This document shows positions 6,061-13,430 of a stretch of DNA of 13,753 nucleotides, piece by piece. Numbering within the stretch: position 1 is the stretch's first letter; each line of letters starts with the position of its first letter. The position numbers and the translations under genes are program-made. Under the pieces are notes generated by a model, which worked only from the letters and a program-made list of their open reading frames with translations, was not told the origin of the DNA and did not search any database. Source of the stretch: Desulfobacteraceae bacterium (GTDB lineage: Bacteria > Desulfobacterota > Desulfobacteria > Desulfobacterales > Desulfobacteraceae); the NCBI GenBank assembly GCA_022712835.1, contig JAFLJU010000611.1, positions 1 to 13,753 of the forward strand, in the 5' to 3' direction.

Positions 6061-7064
6061 ACCCTCGGCTAAAAAAATGGGGACTGATCCTTTTGGGACT
6101 TTCAGTTCTTGTGGCGGCGGTTGGGCTTCTGGCCCTGTGCACGGGCAGTGCCGGTATTCCTGTAAACCAGATTCCAGACATCCTGCTGGGAGGAAAGGAC
6201 ACCGCAGAATACAGTATTCTCATGGGGATCCGGCTGCCCAGAATTTTGCTGGGAATGGGCATCGGCGGTGCCTTAAGCCTTGCCGGAACCCTTCTCCAGG
6301 GCATGTTCAGAAATCCTTTGGTGGAACCCTACACCCTGGGCATTTCCGGCGGGGCATCCCTGGGGGTCTGTGTCAATATTCTGTGGGAATTTTACGCCGT
6401 CATCGGCATCATTGCCTATCCTTTGTCCGGGTTCGTCGGGGCCAGTCTGGTGATTTTCCTGGTCTACCACCTGAACCGGAATCACCAGAATGTCCGGTCC
6501 AATCGGATGCTGTTAACAGGGGTGATGATCTCCTATGTGGCTTCTTCTCTGGTCATGCTGCTCATGGCTCTGTCCCAAACCGATGATCTCCAGAACATTG
6601 TTCTCTGGATCATGGGATCCTTGGATGAACCCGATACCACCCTGATCAGGATTTGCTGTACCGGATCCGTTGTGGGGCTGTTTATCTCCTATTTTTTCTG
6701 CATGGATCTGAACGCCCTGGCTTTGGGGGATGAAGAAGCGGCCAATTTGGGAATCAACACCCCCCGGACCAAAAAAATCCTTTTTATCACGGCCTCCTTT
6801 TTAACGGGGTTGAGCGTGGCAGTGGCCGGTATCATCATGTTTGTGGGGCTCATTGTACCCCATTTTGTTCGGATGATCACAGGCCCGGACCATAGGATTC
6901 TGCTTGGGGCCTCCTTTCTTTCAGGGGCAGCCTTTCTCACCCTGTGCGATGTGATTGCCCGGATGATCATCGCACCCCTGGAGCTTCCCGTGGGGGTGAT
7001 TACCGGGATCATCGGCGGGGTGATGTTTATATGGGCCCTTTCAAGAAAGCAGGTCACACTATGA
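6057..7064 (+). CDS. btuC: FecCD/BtuC-family ABC permease, probable corrinoid importer
   Basis: This 335-aa polytopic inner-membrane protein is the translocation subunit of a type II ABC importer (BtuC/FecCD family). Family hallmarks are RLPRILLGMGIGGALSLAG at 59-77, NPLVEPYTLGISGGASLG at 86-103, NRMLLTGVMIS near 149, the LGDEEAANLGIN coupling-helix region near 223 and MFVGLIVPHFVR at 261-272. The hydrophobic pattern fits about ten helices. The start at 6057 is preferred over 6045 because ATGA overlaps the stop of the binding-protein gene and GGAGG lies at 6047-6051. Corrinoid as substrate is inferred from the B12 riboswitch and the flanking CbiZ and CbiK genes; iron-chelate importers share the same fold. 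Confidence 0.9.
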   Translation: MNPRLKKWGLILLGLSVLVAAVGLLALCTGSAGIPVNQIPDILLGGKDTAEYSILMGIRLPRILLGMGIGGALSLAGTLLQGMFRNPLVEPYTLGISGGASLGVCVNILWEFYAVIGIIAYPLSGFVGASLVIFLVYHLNRNHQNVRSNRMLLTGVMISYVASSLVMLLMALSQTDDLQNIVLWIMGSLDEPDTTLIRICCTGSVVGLFISYFFCMDLNALALGDEEAANLGINTPRTKKILFITASFLTGLSVAVAGIIMFVGLIVPHFVRMITGPDHRILLGASFLSGAAFLTLCDVIARMIIAPLELPVGVITGIIGGVMFIWALSRKQVTL

Positions 7065-7924
7065 CAAGTAACCCTGTGAACGATGACAAAACAAAGGAGA
7101 ACATGGCGAGAAACGTGCTGGAAATAAAGCATCTTAACTTTCGGTACAAGCAGAAAATCATCCTCAAGGATATCTCATTTTCCGTGGCACCAGGAGAGTT
7201 TGTCTCTGTTATCGGGCCCAACGGCTGCGGCAAAACCACCTTGATCAAAACAATTTTAAGAAGCATCCTGCCCGAAACCGGCACCATCCATATCCAGGGT
7301 CAGGAGGTAAAAACCCTTTCCAACAAAGATCTTGCCCGTCACCTGGCAGTGGTGATGCAAACCATTGATCCGGCTGCCATGACCGTCATGGATTATGTGC
7401 TGCTGGGTAGGCTGCCTTTTTTTGAGCGATATCAGTTTTTTGAAAGTCAGAAAGATCTGGCCATTGCCCAACGCTACATGGAAATGACAGGGATTGCAGA
7501 TCTTTCCCATGCCAAAATCAATGAGATCAGCGGAGGCGAGCGGCAGCTGGCGGCCATTGCAAGGGCATTGACCCAGGAACCTTCCCTGCTGGTTCTGGAT
7601 GAACCCACGGCCCACCTGGATATTACCCACCAGGTCCGGGTGCTAAACCTTGTCAACACCCTTAAAGCCCAATTGTCTTTGACCATTCTCATGGTGCTCC
7701 ACGACCTGAACCTGGCCGCCGAGTATTCCGACCGGCTGGTGCTCATGGACAAAAATCAGGGCAAAATTTTCAAGGCCGGTACCCCGGAAGAGGTGTTAAC
7801 ACAGGAATCTATCCAGGCGGTATATCAAACAAGGGTTGAGGTCAGACCCAACCCCATATCCCAAAAGCCATGGGTATTTTTAATCAACCCCCACTCACAG
7901 GCGGAGAACATTAATGACAACTAA
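7061..7924 (+). CDS. btuD: FepC/BtuD-family ABC ATPase, probable corrinoid importer
   Basis: This 287-aa ATPase drives the BtuC-like permease. Motifs are complete: Walker A GPNGCGKTT at 52-60, Q-loop Gln100 in VVMQT, signature ISGGERQ at 156-162, Walker B LLVLDEP at 176-182 with Glu181, and switch His214 in MVLHDLN. The start at 7061 overlaps the permease stop as ATGA with AGG 7 nt before it. A second candidate ATG at 7103 (MARNVLEI) has a better Shine-Dalgarno (AAAGGAGA) but at only about 3 nt spacing, and it would remove a 14-residue head that carries no recognisable function. The gene overlaps the following DUF3450 gene by 11 nt. Confidence 0.92.
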   Translation: MTSNPVNDDKTKENMARNVLEIKHLNFRYKQKIILKDISFSVAPGEFVSVIGPNGCGKTTLIKTILRSILPETGTIHIQGQEVKTLSNKDLARHLAVVMQTIDPAAMTVMDYVLLGRLPFFERYQFFESQKDLAIAQRYMEMTGIADLSHAKINEISGGERQLAAIARALTQEPSLLVLDEPTAHLDITHQVRVLNLVNTLKAQLSLTILMVLHDLNLAAEYSDRLVLMDKNQGKIFKAGTPEEVLTQESIQAVYQTRVEVRPNPISQKPWVFLINPHSQAENINDN

Positions 7925-8714
7925 ACACACAAGAGGTATCCGAGCAGAAATTTTTTTCTGGGGATTCGCCTTTGCTGCCTTGGCCTCCCTCGCACTCGGC
8001 CAGACCAACATTGCAGATAAACTGACCCAGTCCGTTGAACATTCGGTTAGCATCCGCCAGGAAAGCCAGAAACAAGGGGACCTATGGGAACAGGAACGAT
8101 CAGACCTGGTCCTCTTGTACGAACAGCTTGAAGAGAAGTATGGGACACTGGTTTTGGAAAACCAGGAGATGACCGCAGCGGAACAGATTCAAAAAGCCCA
8201 AAACCTGGCCCTTATTCAACAAAAACAGGCCTCATTAAGAATTCAAAAGGAATTGTTCCCCTTTGTACAAGCTGTGTATGACAGACTCGCCGCCGTTGTG
8301 GCAGCGGACACCCCTTTTTTACAACAAGAACGGACCCTGCGAATAACCTCCCTTGAAAAGGAAATCAATGACCCCGGAGTATCCGTGGCTGAAAAATACA
8401 GACGGGTGATGGAAGCCCTGTTTGTTGAAGCCGAATATGGCGCAACCATCGAAGTATACCAGGAGAAGGTAATAATGGGAGGCAAAGCAACCACCGGCAG
8501 TATTTTCCGCCTGGGCCGTGTCTCCCTCTTCTTTTTATCCCTGGACCAGCAGTCCTGCGCCCGCTTTAATGTGGCCCAATCCGCATGGCAGCCCCTTTCC
8601 GACGTATATCTTCCCGCCATCTGTTCGGCAGTGGAAATCGGCACCAAGAGAAAACCCGTGGAGCTTTTGTCCCTCCCCCTGGGAGGCCTGGCCCTTAAAG
8701 GAGATGCTCAATGA
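7914..8714 (+). CDS. DUF3450 family periplasmic coiled-coil protein of a TonB system
   Basis: This 266-aa protein has a signal peptide (about 1-29, hydrophobic FFWGFAFAALASLA ending ALG), then a long charged and Gln/Glu-rich helical stretch at about 35-125 that reads as coiled coil, and a C-terminal domain with KVIMGGKATTGSIFRLGRVS near 186 and LFFLSLDQQSCARF. These features match DUF3450 proteins as I know them: periplasmic partners encoded directly upstream of TtpC-like ExbB genes in TonB2-type clusters of marine gammaproteobacteria. The biochemical role of the family is not established; a structural or coupling part in energy transfer to TonB is a reasonable inference. GCGGAG at 7900-7905 precedes the ATG. 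The stop overlaps the next start as ATGA. Confidence 0.85.
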   Translation: MTTKHTRGIRAEIFFWGFAFAALASLALGQTNIADKLTQSVEHSVSIRQESQKQGDLWEQERSDLVLLYEQLEEKYGTLVLENQEMTAAEQIQKAQNLALIQQKQASLRIQKELFPFVQAVYDRLAAVVAADTPFLQQERTLRITSLEKEINDPGVSVAEKYRRVMEALFVEAEYGATIEVYQEKVIMGGKATTGSIFRLGRVSLFFLSLDQQSCARFNVAQSAWQPLSDVYLPAICSAVEIGTKRKPVELLSLPLGGLALKGDAQ

Positions 8715-10228
8715 GAACCCCCTGTCTTTTAATCGGTATCTATATGGTTTTCCTAGCAAGCCTGACCGTTGCTGCCCAGGCAGACACACCCACCCCGGGC
8801 ATTCAACCAAATCTTAAACCAAACATTAAATCGGACACAAGAGTTGATATGCGATCGGATCATAGGGCCTTTGCCCGGCAGCGCAGCCGATTGGTCCAAA
8901 AAGCCATGGCGGAAAAACAAGAAGCCCTGAAAGAGGCCAAAACCCAGTCCCTTATAATTAAAAATAATCGCCAGGCCCTCAAAAAAGCCATCGCAGATTT
9001 TGAAACAAATATTCAAACCGTGAACCTCAAAAACAAAAAGATCCGCCAGCGGTTGGGTAAGCTGAAGGAAGAGGAAGGCCGGCTCAACCAGGACCTTGAA
9101 AAAACCCGGGCCGAGAACCAGGAGTTTGCAGGATTTGCCAGGAGCCATGCCAAGGATCTGAAGACCCTTTTGCTTCAAAGTCTTCAATCGGGACTTGCCC
9201 CGGGGCGCCATGCATTTTTAGACCCCATCCTGGGCCAGGAAAAATCAGATCAGAAGAGATTCCCCTCCATGGATGACCTGGAAATGATGACAGATCACCT
9301 GTTTAACGAAATAGATCTATCCGGCCAGGTGGCCCTGACCTCCGGCCAAATCATCGACCGAAAAGGAAAAGAACAGGAGGCAACCCTTTTGATCCTGGGT
9401 AATTTTACCGGGATTTATCAGCTGGGTAAAGAGCTGGGGTTTCTCTTGTATTCCGACCATAGCCAGCAATATTTCGCCCTTTCCAAACTTCCCTCCCCAG
9501 GGGTAAGTCGCAAGATTGCCGCCTATATCCAGGGCCAAAGCGATGATGTCTATATGGACATCTCAAAGGGCGGCGCCATCCGGCAGCTGGCCCATCAGCT
9601 GAATCTGGCAGATCAGATTCCCAAGGGCGGGGCCATTGTCTGGCCCATACTAATCATTCTGGTGCTGGCGGGGTGTATTCTCATTGAAAGAATTGTCTTT
9701 TTTACCCGCAGACAAACCAATGCTGAGAACTTGATGCAAACGCTCAAAGAACGGATCATGGCCGATGACTGGGAAGGCTGCCGGACATTTCTGGAATTGG
9801 GCCATAAAAAACTCATTCCCAAGGTACTGCTGACCGCCCTGGCCTTTAAGGACCAGACCCGGCAGGACATGGAAAATGCCCTCCAGGAAGCCATCCTGGG
9901 TGAGATCCCCAGGATTGAACGTTTTTTGTCCACCCTGGGGATGCTGGCGGCCATCGCCCCCCTGCTGGGCCTTTTGGGAACCGTCACCGGAATGATCAAC
10001 ACCTTTCATGTGATCACCTACTATGGCACAGGAGACCCTCGGATGATGTCCGGCGGTATTTCAGAAGCCCTGGTCACCACCATGCTGGGCCTGTCCGTGG
10101 CCATCCCCATCATGATGGCCCATACCTTTTTAAGCCGCAGGGTTGAAACCCAGATATCCAAAATGGAAGAAAAGTCCGTGGCCTTTGTCAACCTGGTGTT
10201 TATGAACCGGAATGGTTCCAGGCTATAA
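8711..10228 (+). CDS. TtpC-like MotA/TolQ/ExbB protein with long periplasmic N-terminal extension
   Basis: This 505-aa proton-channel family protein has a signal peptide (1-24), a coiled-coil region at about 55-160, a soluble periplasmic domain to about 300, then the ExbB/TolQ module. Membrane segments lie at about 307-327 (WPILIILVLAGCILIERIVF), 410-431 with APLLGLLGTVTGM, and 450-475 (GGISEALVTTMLGLSVAIPI). The extra 300 residues before the ExbB module are the mark of TtpC, the additional component of Vibrio TonB2 systems, needed there with ExbB2/ExbD2/TonB2. Presence of a separate classic ExbB just downstream supports this reading. AAGGAG at 8698-8703 fixes the start, which overlaps DUF3450 by ATGA. 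It should use the proton-motive force at the inner membrane; its exact role beside ExbB is inferred. Confidence 0.9.
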   Translation: MRTPCLLIGIYMVFLASLTVAAQADTPTPGIQPNLKPNIKSDTRVDMRSDHRAFARQRSRLVQKAMAEKQEALKEAKTQSLIIKNNRQALKKAIADFETNIQTVNLKNKKIRQRLGKLKEEEGRLNQDLEKTRAENQEFAGFARSHAKDLKTLLLQSLQSGLAPGRHAFLDPILGQEKSDQKRFPSMDDLEMMTDHLFNEIDLSGQVALTSGQIIDRKGKEQEATLLILGNFTGIYQLGKELGFLLYSDHSQQYFALSKLPSPGVSRKIAAYIQGQSDDVYMDISKGGAIRQLAHQLNLADQIPKGGAIVWPILIILVLAGCILIERIVFFTRRQTNAENLMQTLKERIMADDWEGCRTFLELGHKKLIPKVLLTALAFKDQTRQDMENALQEAILGEIPRIERFLSTLGMLAAIAPLLGLLGTVTGMINTFHVITYYGTGDPRMMSGGISEALVTTMLGLSVAIPIMMAHTFLSRRVETQISKMEEKSVAFVNLVFMNRNGSRL

Positions 10229-10232
10229 AACC

Positions 10233-10832
10233 ATGATCAAAACGCTCTTATTGTCCATGGAACGTTATATCCAATCAGGCGGGGTCGTCATGGTCCCCCT
10301 CCTGATCATATCCCTTTGTCTGTGGCTTTTGATCATCAACCGGGTCCTGTTCATGCGCAGGCTTTATGGTACGAACATACCCCGAAAAAAAGCTGGGGAA
10401 CTTGTGAAAACAAACCAGATGCCACATGACCGATACCAGGGCGTCACTTCGCTGCTGGTACGAGAATTGATTTTGACCAGAAGCCATGATCCCCATCTGG
10501 ATGAATTTATCCTGGATGAAATTGTGGTAAGACGGGTGACGTCGGTGGACACCTATCTTGGTGTTATCGGTGTCCTGGCAGGGGTTGCCCCCCTTTTAGG
10601 ACTTTTGGGCACGGTCTTGGGAATGATGGAGACCTTTGCTGTCATTACCCATTTTGGCACCGGCAATGCCAACGCCATGGCAGGGGGTATTTCCGTGGCC
10701 CTGATCTCTACACAGACAGGGCTCATGGTTTCCATCCCCGGCCTTTACATGGCGGGTTTTTTAACCAAAAGAGCCAATAACCTAAAGTATCGGATCGCTG
10801 CCACGGGCATCTATCTAAAACGCTTTTTATAG
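10233..10832 (+). CDS. exbB: ExbB proton-channel protein of the TonB system
   Basis: This 199-aa inner-membrane protein forms, with ExbD, the proton-driven motor that energises TonB. Membrane segments lie at about 17-37 (VVMVPLLIISLCLWLLIINR), 107-133 including APLLGLLGTVLGMMETF, and 150-176 (GGISVALISTQTGLMVSIPG). The pattern and length are those of a short ExbB/TolQ without a periplasmic extension, in contrast to the preceding gene. The start at 10233 lies 4 nt after the previous stop; ATG at 10212 (overlapping by 17 nt) and at 10257 (MERYIQSGG) are alternatives, none with a strong ribosome-binding site. Its stop TAG lies inside a 13-nt tandem repeat. Confidence 0.9.
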   Translation: MIKTLLLSMERYIQSGGVVMVPLLIISLCLWLLIINRVLFMRRLYGTNIPRKKAGELVKTNQMPHDRYQGVTSLLVRELILTRSHDPHLDEFILDEIVVRRVTSVDTYLGVIGVLAGVAPLLGLLGTVLGMMETFAVITHFGTGNANAMAGGISVALISTQTGLMVSIPGLYMAGFLTKRANNLKYRIAATGIYLKRFL

Positions 10833-10859
10833 ACATTTTTTATAGATACTTTTTATAAA
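10824..10859 (+). repeat. three TTTTTATA(G/A)A units at 13-nt period over the exbB stop
   Basis: TTTTTATAGA occurs at 10824-10833 and 10837-10846, and TTTTTATAAA at 10850-10859. Copies are exactly 13 nt apart. The first contains the last codons and the TAG stop of exbB, the other two fill the 44-nt gap before exbD, and the last abuts its ribosome-binding site. It is the only real gap within the energy-transduction genes. Confidence 0.8.
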
Positions 10860-10876
10860 GAAAGGAAAAACTTACC

Positions 10877-11296
10877 ATGCTCAACATCAGTGCTGCCAGA
10901 CGGGCAAATTCAAAAAACCTTGAGTTAAATATTGCCCCGCTCATTGATATGGTGTTTATTTTATTAATTTTTTTTCTGGTCACCACCTCTTTTGTAAAAG
11001 AAACAGGTGTGGACATCGCAAGACCCACCGCTTCAACCGCCATCAATAAAACAAACCCCACCATCCTCATCGGCGTGACAAAGGATAATACCATCCACAT
11101 TGACAGGCGCAGGGTGGATGTCCGGGCGGTCCGGGTCAATGTGGAACGGGCCCTGGCGGAAAACCCGGAAGGCAGTGTGGTGATTGTGGCGGACAAGGAC
11201 AGCCTGACCGGTCTTGTGATCACGGTGATGGATGCCTGCAAACTTGCCGGGGCCCCAAATGTTGCCATCGCAGCAAACCTGGATCCAGGAGCCTGA
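10877..11296 (+). CDS. exbD: ExbD biopolymer transport protein
   Basis: This 139-aa protein has a short cytoplasmic head, one membrane helix at about 18-38 (IAPLIDMVFILLIFFLVTTS) and a periplasmic ExbD/TolR domain. The membrane-embedded Asp24 is the protonatable residue expected in ExbD and is present. The C-terminal part (VVIVADKDSLTGLVITVMDA at about 97-116, then GAPNVAIA) is the normal ExbD end. AAAGGAAAA precedes the ATG. It works with ExbB and the TtpC-like protein to drive TonB. The tonB gene follows after 5 nt. Confidence 0.95.
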   Translation: MLNISAARRANSKNLELNIAPLIDMVFILLIFFLVTTSFVKETGVDIARPTASTAINKTNPTILIGVTKDNTIHIDRRRVDVRAVRVNVERALAENPEGSVVIVADKDSLTGLVITVMDACKLAGAPNVAIAANLDPGA

Positions 11297-11301
11297 TCGC
11301 C

Positions 11302-12003
11302 ATGCCTTCCCTGCGATCCTTTTCTGGCTGGGCCTTTGCCCTGATCGGTTCCGTTCTGCTCAATGTCAGCCTCTTTGGCCTCATGCCGGGACTCATCCAG
11401 AAGTTTCCGGACAGGCCCTGCCCCCTGGAAGAGATCCGTCAGGTCCAGGTCATCCGGATCAAAAACGCCGCCTCCCCCCCCCAAAAAAAGCCGGAAAAAC
11501 CAAAGCAAGTAAAACCGGCGAAAACAAAGGTCCTAAAATCTTTTAAACAGAAATCAGAGATAAGATCAGAGGTAAAATCAAGCCTGAAACCAACCCTGAG
11601 ACCACAGCTTGCCTTTCAATTAAATCCAAAACTGCCGAGGGATTCCATGGATCTTGTGATGCCGGGCCTTGAACACTTTTCCATGGGTGGTCCCATGCTC
11701 AAACCCCACTATACCATGGGCGAACTGGATTCCCCCCTTACCCCCCTGGTGAAGATCCCGCCCATCTATCCCCCGCTGGCAACCCGCCGGGGAATTGAAG
11801 GATACGTAACCGTGGAATTTCTGGTGACCCAAAAGGGGATGATCCAACAGATCCGAATCCTTGAATCAAAGCCCGAACACATATTTGATAAAAGTGTGTC
11901 CGCCTGCGTGTCCCAGTGGAAATTCAAGCCCGGAACCATCGAGGGTATCCCGGTTGCCACACTGGCCCAGACCACCATACGATTCAGACTGGAGAACCAA
12001 TGA
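11302..12003 (+). CDS. tonB: TonB energy-transducing protein
   Basis: This 233-aa protein is anchored in the inner membrane by a helix at about 10-31. A Pro/Lys-rich spacer (about 56-85) spans the periplasm, and residues 152-232 form a TonB C-terminal domain: IYPPLATRRGIEGYVTVEFL, then SQWKFKPGTIEGIPVA, the pattern that binds the TonB box of outer-membrane receptors. Given the operon, the receptor is likely a BtuB-like corrinoid transporter, though none is encoded here. In the anchor, Ser17-x3-Asn21 stands where E. coli TonB has the functional Ser16-x3-His20. A C9-A7 homopolymer (11474-11489) lies in the spacer. AGGAG at 11287-11291 supports the start. Confidence 0.93.
   Translation: MPSLRSFSGWAFALIGSVLLNVSLFGLMPGLIQKFPDRPCPLEEIRQVQVIRIKNAASPPQKKPEKPKQVKPAKTKVLKSFKQKSEIRSEVKSSLKPTLRPQLAFQLNPKLPRDSMDLVMPGLEHFSMGGPMLKPHYTMGELDSPLTPLVKIPPIYPPLATRRGIEGYVTVEFLVTQKGMIQQIRILESKPEHIFDKSVSACVSQWKFKPGTIEGIPVATLAQTTIRFRLENQ
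11474..11489 (+). repeat. C9-A7 homopolymer tract inside tonB
   Basis: Nine C residues (11474-11482) run directly into seven A residues (11483-11489), encoding Ser-Pro-Pro-Gln-Lys-Lys at residues 58-63. A one-base slip would remove the TonB receptor-binding domain. The same run is a likely spot for sequencing or assembly error, but the frame is intact here. Confidence 0.9.
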
Positions 12004-13430
12004 AACAACGAATCAACCCCATATCCCTACGGGTCACACTCCTCTGGTTTTTCATCTTTCTTACCCCGATTTTTGCGAATGCCCAAGCTGTAAATCAGCC
12101 TGCAAATCTCAATACCAATCAGGACACGCTTTCCCTGGCCGCTGGCATCTGCGTGACCCGTGCCCAGGCCATGTTCCAGGCCGGAGAGATCAGCCGCGCC
12201 ATTTCCCTGCTGGAAGAATTCAAAAAAAAGAACCCCGCCAACCACTATTATATCCATTTTCTTTTGGGCAACTACTACCTCACCCTTAATCAAAACCAAA
12301 GCGCTGTTCTGTGCTTTCAGGCATCGGTGCAGCAGAATCCCGCCTTTTGTGCCGGATGGCTCAACCTGGCCAAAAGCCTGTATGAATCATCCCTTTTTAC
12401 CAGGGCAGGTTTTGCCTTTGAAAATGGCTACAAGACCTCCAAAACACCCAAACCCATTCATCTGTATTATGCCGGGGTTTGCTATTTCCAGGCCGATGAT
12501 CCAAAAAAGGCCCTGACCGTGTTTGAGCGTCTGATACAGTCCCATCCGGACACGATTCGTCTTGAATGGAAAAAAAGCCTTGTTAATATCCTGTTTTCCC
12601 TGGAACGCTATTCCCAAGCCCTGCCGATCCTTGAGGAACTGGCCACAAAAACCAAGGGTAAACAAAAGAAAAAATGGCAGGAGCTCCTTTTGTATCAATA
12701 TCTTTCCTTGAAAATGGAGAAAAAGGCATTGGGATTTGCCAGGTTTTTGACCCGGACCGACCCCCTGGAACCCAAATGGTGGATGGCCCTGTGCCAGATC
12801 CACCTGAACGGCGATCAATTAAAACAAGGATTAGCCGCCCTGGTCATTTACGGATATCTCACCCCCATGACCCAAAGGGAGCTCATGCTGGCCGGTGATC
12901 TGTATCTGGGTCTTGAGGTCCCCGTCAAAGCCGCCCGGCTATATCAGGCAGCCATAAAAGAGACCCAGACCCCGGAACATATTCTGAAAATCAGCCAGGC
13001 CTGTTCTCTGGCCCATGACCCGGACAAGGCCCTTGCCTGGATTAAAAAAGGGTTGTCCTATTCCAAGGATATCAGGCTCCTTGGCCTGAAAGCCCGGATA
13101 TTGTACCGACAAAAAAAATATGCAAGGGCTGCCGATTCCTATGAGTGCCTGGTGAAAGCCCTTTTAACACCAGCCGCCAGAAAACCCGATCCGAAGATCC
13201 TGGGCCAGGCCTGGCTCATGCTGGGATATGCCGCCCTGAACCAGAATTCACAGGACCAGAATCCCCAAGATAAGGACCGCCTTAACAAAGCCCATAAAGC
13301 CTTTTCAAAGGCTGCGGACTTTAAATCCCATAAAAAATCTGCCCGGGCCACCCTTGGACATATCAAAATACTTCAAACCCATATCCGCCAACAGGAAAAC
13401 ACAGATGCAAAAACCTTCGTTAAAAAATAA
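12000..13430 (+). CDS. exported TPR-repeat protein of the TonB cluster
   Basis: This 476-aa protein starts with a signal peptide (about 1-29, hydrophobic VTLLWFFIFLTPIFA followed by NAQA). After a short linker, helical tetratricopeptide-like repeats run to near the end: AQAMFQAGEISRAISLLEEF near 55, NHYYIHFLLGNYYLTLNQNQ near 80, CFQASVQQNPAFCAGWLNLA near 108, and further units through residue 450. TPR arrays bind protein partners. A periplasmic TPR protein is the usual last member of DUF3450/TtpC/ExbB/ExbD/TonB clusters, so a scaffold role for the TonB complex is likely but unproven. GGAG at 11991-11994 and the ATGA overlap with tonB fix the start; the frame is open further upstream inside tonB. 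The stop overlaps cbiK by 26 nt. Confidence 0.88.
   Translation: MKQRINPISLRVTLLWFFIFLTPIFANAQAVNQPANLNTNQDTLSLAAGICVTRAQAMFQAGEISRAISLLEEFKKKNPANHYYIHFLLGNYYLTLNQNQSAVLCFQASVQQNPAFCAGWLNLAKSLYESSLFTRAGFAFENGYKTSKTPKPIHLYYAGVCYFQADDPKKALTVFERLIQSHPDTIRLEWKKSLVNILFSLERYSQALPILEELATKTKGKQKKKWQELLLYQYLSLKMEKKALGFARFLTRTDPLEPKWWMALCQIHLNGDQLKQGLAALVIYGYLTPMTQRELMLAGDLYLGLEVPVKAARLYQAAIKETQTPEHILKISQACSLAHDPDKALAWIKKGLSYSKDIRLLGLKARILYRQKKYARAADSYECLVKALLTPAARKPDPKILGQAWLMLGYAALNQNSQDQNPQDKDRLNKAHKAFSKAADFKSHKKSARATLGHIKILQTHIRQQENTDAKTFVKK

Noticed and set aside
5999..6586. 195-aa plus-strand frame over the end of the btuF-like gene and the start of btuC
   Set aside because: It runs out of frame through the well-supported permease gene and is rich in Gly, Cys, Pro and His, as expected of a shadow frame.
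10840..11508. 222-aa minus-strand frame opposite exbD and tonB
   Set aside because: It mirrors well-supported exbD and tonB coding sequence; its Gly-rich and Thr/Ser-rich composition is typical of a shadow frame.
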